The notes beneath the pieces were generated by a model. It searched no databases. It was given only the letters and a program-made list of their open reading frames with translations, and was not told the origin of the DNA. Shown here piece after piece: positions 5,665 to 9,158 of a stretch of DNA of 9,158 nucleotides. The position numbers were made by a program, and so were the translations under genes. Position 1 is the first letter of the stretch. Each line of letters starts with the position of its first letter. The stretch comes from Ignavibacteria bacterium (GTDB lineage Bacteria > Bacteroidota > Ignavibacteria > Ignavibacteriales > Melioribacteraceae): assembly GCA_011049495.1 (NCBI GenBank), contig DSBF01000374.1, positions 1 to 9,158 on the forward strand. The letters are read 5' to 3'.

Positions 5665-8154
5665 TTATTTGCTGATTTCCCAAACAAACTGGTTTGCATC
5701 GTTTATATTAACTTTGACAGTATCACCTTCACTTATTTCGTTGCCAATTATCATATTGGCCAAAGGAGTTTCAATGTAATCCCGAATTACACCAAGTAAA
5801 GGTCTGGCTCCATACTCAATATTATACCCTAAGGCTGATAATCTGGCTTTTGCTTTTTCATCGATCTTTAATTTAACAGATTTTCTATCGAGCATTTTCA
5901 TCACATTTTTAATGTGTATATCAAAAATAAGTGAGATAACTTTTTCGTGTATTGGCGCAAAAGGAACTATTTTATCGAGCCGGTTTATAAAGGCTGGGGG
6001 AAAGTATTGTTTCATCTCTTCCTTGACAACAGGTTCACTAGGCAGCTTATTATCTTTCCTGAAGGCCTTAATAATGCTTTCACTGCCTATGTTGGAAGTA
6101 AAAAGAATAATGGCATGTGTAAAATCACCCTCTTTACCTAATTTATCATGTAACTTCCCTTCGTCAAGAATCTGATAAAATATTTTAAATACTCCGGGGT
6201 GGGCCTTTTCAATTTCATCGAATAGCACCACAGAATAAGGTTTTTGTCTTATTTCATTCACCAGAAAACCTCCTTCTTCGTATCCTACATAACCTGGTGA
6301 AGCACCATGCAAAAGTGAAACGGATGCCTCTTCAGTAAATTCTGACATATCAAAACGAATCATTGAATTTTCATCCTGAAAAAGATAATTGGCCAATGTG
6401 CGTGCAAGTTCTGTTTTTCCGGTTCCGGTTGGGCCAACAAGGAAAAAAGAACCAATGGGTTTGTTTTCTTTTCTGATTCCTGCTCGAGACCTCCTGATTG
6501 CCTGTGCAATTTCCCTGATGGCAGGCTCTTGACCAACAACACGCTTTTTCAGTTCGCCTTCTATCTTTAATAAACGCTCCTGCTCGCTTGATTTCAATTT
6601 GCCAATAGGAATTCCTGTTTTATAAGAAACAACAGCTGTTATATTATCGGGAGTGAGTTTATCTAATTTGATTTTTACCCTATTGTCCAATTCTTTCAAA
6701 ACAGAATGAATTACCTGCTTCAAATCCCTAATATTGTCACGGGAAAGATTTTCAGGATTATAATTCACACTTGCCAACATGAGGTAACTGATTTGCTTGC
6801 CAATGGTCGAATAAAACTCCTTAAGAAGACCCCTTTTAAAATCAGCTTTCTGATTAGCTAAATTTGTTTCCAACTCGCTATATTTAAGCTTTATATCTTC
6901 CACTTCAGTTGCTGTCACTTCATTCATCATTTGCAGGGCAGCCATAGATCTGTCAAGTAAATCTATGGCTGAATCAGGTAGTTTTCGTTCTTTGCTGAAT
7001 CTTTTTGACAGCTGAATAGCCTCAAGCAGTGCATCTTCAGTCACCGTAATCTGATGATGACTTTCGTATTTCGGGATTGCAGCTTTTAGCATTTGCAAAG
7101 CCAATCCATCATCAGGTTCTACAATTCGGATAATTTCAAACCGGCGGGTAAACGCCTCGTTTCCTTCAACATATTTTGAAAACTCACTTTGAGTAGAAGC
7201 ACCAATAATAGTAAAATCTCCTCTTGAAAGTTCCGGCTTTAAAATATTACCCGCACCGGCTGTACTTCCCTGTTTATCAACTAATAAATGAATTTCATCG
7301 ATAAATAAAATAGCATTTTCATGCTCTTTTATTTCAGCAATGATCTTTTTAAGTCTGTCTTCTACTTCCCCTCTGTAAGAAGCTCCTGCAATTAAAGACC
7401 CTATGTCAAGTTCATAAATTACAGCATTTTGCAATTTAGGGGTAACCTTTTTTTCATAAATGGCCTGAGCAATGCCATCAACAACAGCAGTTTTCCCAAC
7501 TCCGGGTTCTCCTACTAAAATAGCATTGGGCTTACTTCTTCTGCTTAACGTTTCTGAAATCAGTCTAATTTCTTTATCCCGTCCAACAACCGGATCTAAT
7601 TTCCCTTCGGAGGCCAGCTTAGTTTTATTGATACAAAACTTATCGAGCATGCTCTGTTTTGATGAAATTTTACCATCAGACACCAGACTTGTGTTTTGTT
7701 TTGCAAAAGCTTTTATTTTTGAGCCGGAATTAGAGAAAAAAATACTTACAACTTCGTCATAATGAATCGGCAGGGTTTTTAGTTGCTCAAAGGTGTATCC
7801 AACTCCCGGAATACAAATAGCAGCTAAAACACATTGAATGTCTACTTTGTCAAGATTGTATTGGACTCTAATATTTTCTGCTTCGTTCAATACAGCTATT
7901 GTTTTCGCATCAAATTCAGGATTATCAAAAATTTTAGACGACTTTGGTAGTTTTTGTATCCTAAAGTCTAACCAATTTTCTATGTAGTAAACATCTTTAT
8001 CCAATTGCTCCAATTTCGATCTAAGCGGCAACCTCCTGTGAAGCATAGATTTAAACAAATGAGATGGCGAAATCTCAGAATTTGAAAATTCCTTAACAAT
8101 CGCTTTTGAAATTAGGATTGCATCTTTTAAATGGTTTGAAAAATGATCCTTCAT
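5665..8154 (-). CDS. tssH: T6SS sheath-recycling AAA+ disaggregase ClpV (TssH)
   Basis: This 829-aa ClpB/ClpV-type unfoldase hydrolyses ATP to pull apart contracted TssBC sheath for reuse. Order of domains: divergent N-domain (about 1-150); the linker LDKFCINKTKLASEGKLDPV (170-189); first AAA+ module with Walker A GEPGVGKT (215-222), pore loop YRG (260-262), Walker B FIDE (284-287), arginine pair R337/R338; middle domain (about 405-500); second module with Walker A GPTGTGKT (574-581), pore loop GYVG (621-624), Walker B FDE (645-647), sensor-1 N688, arginine finger R725 and sensor-2 GAR (782-784). All catalytic residues are intact. Walker A sites are 359 residues apart, about 40 fewer than the roughly 399 I recall for E. 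coli ClpB, which points to a shortened middle coiled-coil. Position beside tssBC favours ClpV over general ClpB. Confidence 0.93.
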   Translation of the reverse strand: MKDHFSNHLKDAILISKAIVKEFSNSEISPSHLFKSMLHRRLPLRSKLEQLDKDVYYIENWLDFRIQKLPKSSKIFDNPEFDAKTIAVLNEAENIRVQYNLDKVDIQCVLAAICIPGVGYTFEQLKTLPIHYDEVVSIFFSNSGSKIKAFAKQNTSLVSDGKISSKQSMLDKFCINKTKLASEGKLDPVVGRDKEIRLISETLSRRSKPNAILVGEPGVGKTAVVDGIAQAIYEKKVTPKLQNAVIYELDIGSLIAGASYRGEVEDRLKKIIAEIKEHENAILFIDEIHLLVDKQGSTAGAGNILKPELSRGDFTIIGASTQSEFSKYVEGNEAFTRRFEIIRIVEPDDGLALQMLKAAIPKYESHHQITVTEDALLEAIQLSKRFSKERKLPDSAIDLLDRSMAALQMMNEVTATEVEDIKLKYSELETNLANQKADFKRGLLKEFYSTIGKQISYLMLASVNYNPENLSRDNIRDLKQVIHSVLKELDNRVKIKLDKLTPDNITAVVSYKTGIPIGKLKSSEQERLLKIEGELKKRVVGQEPAIREIAQAIRRSRAGIRKENKPIGSFFLVGPTGTGKTELARTLANYLFQDENSMIRFDMSEFTEEASVSLLHGASPGYVGYEEGGFLVNEIRQKPYSVVLFDEIEKAHPGVFKIFYQILDEGKLHDKLGKEGDFTHAIILFTSNIGSESIIKAFRKDNKLPSEPVVKEEMKQYFPPAFINRLDKIVPFAPIHEKVISLIFDIHIKNVMKMLDRKSVKLKIDEKAKARLSALGYNIEYGARPLLGVIRDYIETPLANMIIGNEISEGDTVKVNINDANQFVWEISK

Positions 8155-8283
8155 TAAAAAAAATTCTTTAAATCACCGGATACAAGATTTTAGAGTTCAC
8201 AGTATTATAATCGCGCAAGATAACATAACTCTGTATTTTATGAGAATAAGTTTGGGGGTCTTTTATTGAAAGGTGTCTTTTTG

Positions 8284-8291
8284 CAAATGAA
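8284..8291 (-). promoter_or_regulatory. Weak candidate -7 promoter box upstream of clpV
   Basis: The minus-strand octamer TTCATTTG matches the Bacteroidota -7 consensus TAnnTTTG at five of six fixed positions. No TTTG-type -33 element is visible at the expected distance; that stretch reads TTTTATTTA. It would give a 5' leader of about 120 nt ahead of clpV. Read-through from the LytTR gene is the alternative, since no terminator separates them. Confidence 0.2.
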
Positions 8292-8318
8292 TAATGTATA
8301 TTTTTAAATAAAAGAAGT

Positions 8319-9059
8319 TTAGCTCATTAATCCTGTCGCTGAAATAATAGTTCTGGAATAAGCAATTTGAGCTTTTTTATTGTAACTGCTCAAAATGCAA
8401 AGCTTTTTACGTTTGTCTATTTTATACAAGTAGTTATAATTGATGATAACTTTTCTTGAAACCCTAAAAAAAATATCTTCAGGCAAAAAACATTGAATTT
8501 TCCCAAGGTGATAGCTCGATGTTATTTTTTCCCCGTTGGGAGTGATTATATTGGTATAATTTCCGTCAGCTTCAAGAAAAAAGATATCATCAGGGTTAAA
8601 GAAAAAATCTTCAAAACTGGTAGGAATACGAACTCTTTTTAATTGCTTCTTAAAATGAGAATCCTTACCTCCATCTCCATGGTTCTTTTTATGTATCTTA
8701 TATTTAAGTATGCTCTTTCTTAAATCTTCAATTAAAACTGGTTTTAATAGATGATCGATTACTCCGTAATGCCCAGCCCTAACAACTAAGTCTTCAAATG
8801 CAGTAACAATAACAATATGAATATGAAGATTTAATTCCTCTATCTTTTTTATCATTTCAATTCCTGATAATCCAGGCATCTGTAAATCAAGAAACAAAAT
8901 ATCGGGGTTTATTGTCATTGCAGTATTAAAACCTTTTACTGGGTCAGTAAATCCTTTTACGCTTTGAATCTCCTGAAAACTTTTTAGAAGCATCTCTAAA
9001 TTTTTTACTGCTGCAGGTTCATCATCAATAATTAAAGCATTCAATGTATATTCAGGCAT
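8319..9059 (-). CDS. LytTR-family response regulator (REC + LytTR DNA-binding)
   Basis: This 246-aa protein is a two-domain LytR/AlgR-type response regulator. The receiver domain (about 5-120) has an intact switch: acidic pair D12/D13, phospho-acceptor D58 in FLDLQMPGLSG, T86 and K106 in the LLKP motif. The LytTR domain (about 140-243) carries FLEADGNYTNI (161-171) and RVSRKVIINYNYLYKI (199-214), typical of the family's DNA-binding beta fold. It should bind direct repeats in target promoters after phosphorylation by a sensor kinase, commonly a LytS/YehU-like membrane kinase in Bacteroidota; none is within the window. It lies 164 bp upstream of clpV on the same strand, suggesting control of this T6SS (inference). 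It is among the most AT-rich genes here (19 G/C of 60 at 8641-8700). Confidence 0.92.
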   Translation of the reverse strand: MPEYTLNALIIDDEPAAVKNLEMLLKSFQEIQSVKGFTDPVKGFNTAMTINPDILFLDLQMPGLSGIEMIKKIEELNLHIHIVIVTAFEDLVVRAGHYGVIDHLLKPVLIEDLRKSILKYKIHKKNHGDGGKDSHFKKQLKRVRIPTSFEDFFFNPDDIFFLEADGNYTNIITPNGEKITSSYHLGKIQCFLPEDIFFRVSRKVIINYNYLYKIDKRKKLCILSSYNKKAQIAYSRTIISATGLMS

Positions 9060-9096
9060 AATTCCCTATAATAAATAGTTCACAAACAGTAATTAT

Positions 9097-9117
9097 TTAC
9101 CTGGTTTTATCCGGTAA
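9097..9117. other. Hairpin or dyad in the leader of the LytTR gene
   Basis: TTACC (9097-9101), one unpaired T, GG (9103-9104), a 6-nt loop, then CC (9111-9112) and GGTAA (9113-9117) form a 7-bp stem with one bulge. It sits about 38 bp before the LytTR start and downstream of the candidate promoter, so it could be an mRNA leader hairpin or an operator-like dyad. A chance occurrence cannot be excluded. Confidence 0.3.
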
Positions 9118-9132
9118 TAAAATTATGTCCTT

Positions 9133-9140
9133 CAAAAGTA
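9133..9140 (-). promoter_or_regulatory. Candidate Bacteroidota promoter -7 box for the LytTR gene
   Basis: The minus-strand octamer TACTTTTG is an exact match to TAnnTTTG, the -7 consensus of the Bacteroidota housekeeping sigma factor. Transcription would begin near 9126 and give a leader of about 67 nt. Only 18 bases remain upstream before the window ends, so the -33 TTTG element cannot be checked. Confidence 0.35.
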
Positions 9141-9158
9141 GTGCATAATTCTGAAAAA

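Noticed and set aside
5572..5799. Plus-strand open frame over the clpV 3' end
   Set aside because: It is antisense to conserved ClpV C-terminal sequence and starts in an AT-rich gap with no independent support.
8231..8285. Near-repeat gggtcttttattg / ggtgtctttttg between the LytTR gene and clpV as a LytTR binding site
   Set aside because: The two copies are poorly matched and T-rich and do not fit the known spacing of LytTR direct repeats.

Overview
This window is most likely from a member of the Bacteroidota. It is AT-rich with AT-rich spacers. All visible genes lie on the minus strand, and most lack a Shine-Dalgarno sequence. The protein families (TssD-type Hcp, a 459-aa TssC, a DUF4280 PAAR-like tip, a LytTR response regulator, PKD-like secreted protein) are typical of that phylum. 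I cannot name a genus. The core is part of a subtype iii type VI secretion system (T6SS-iii), the contractile, phage-tail-like injection machine of Bacteroidota.

In transcription order (right to left) the layout is as follows. A REC-LytTR response regulator (9059-8319) comes first. After 164 bp comes a ClpV/TssH disaggregase (8154-5665). After 173 bp comes the sheath pair tssB (5491-5045) and tssC (5032-3653), then the tube protein tssD copy 1 (3626-3219). A 235-bp spacer holds a 15-bp inverted repeat and a small hairpin. It is followed by tssD copy 2 (2983-2582), vgrG/tssI (2554-758) and a DUF4280 PAAR-like tip protein (736-368). Last is the 5' part of an AT-rich gene for a signal-peptide-bearing protein with a PKD/Ig-like domain start. 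It runs off the left edge (331-1) and has no stop codon in the window.

Together the genes supply the moving parts of the injector. TssB/TssC form the contractile sheath, TssD hexamers stack as the inner tube, the VgrG trimer and PAAR-like protein form the piercing tip, and ClpV recycles contracted sheath. The baseplate and trans-envelope genes (TssE/F/G/K and the Bacteroidota-specific TssN-R set) are not in the window and would have to be encoded nearby. No toxin domain is visible on VgrG, PAAR or either TssD. The payload must therefore be elsewhere; the truncated left-edge gene is one speculative candidate.

The most notable points are: two divergent TssD paralogues in separate sub-operons, the inverted repeat exactly between them, a sharp base-composition break between the spike genes and the left-edge gene, an SD-driven tssC start fused to the tssB stop codon, and a LytTR regulator directly upstream of clpV. 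The injector itself belongs to a known class, so I do not claim an undescribed system.
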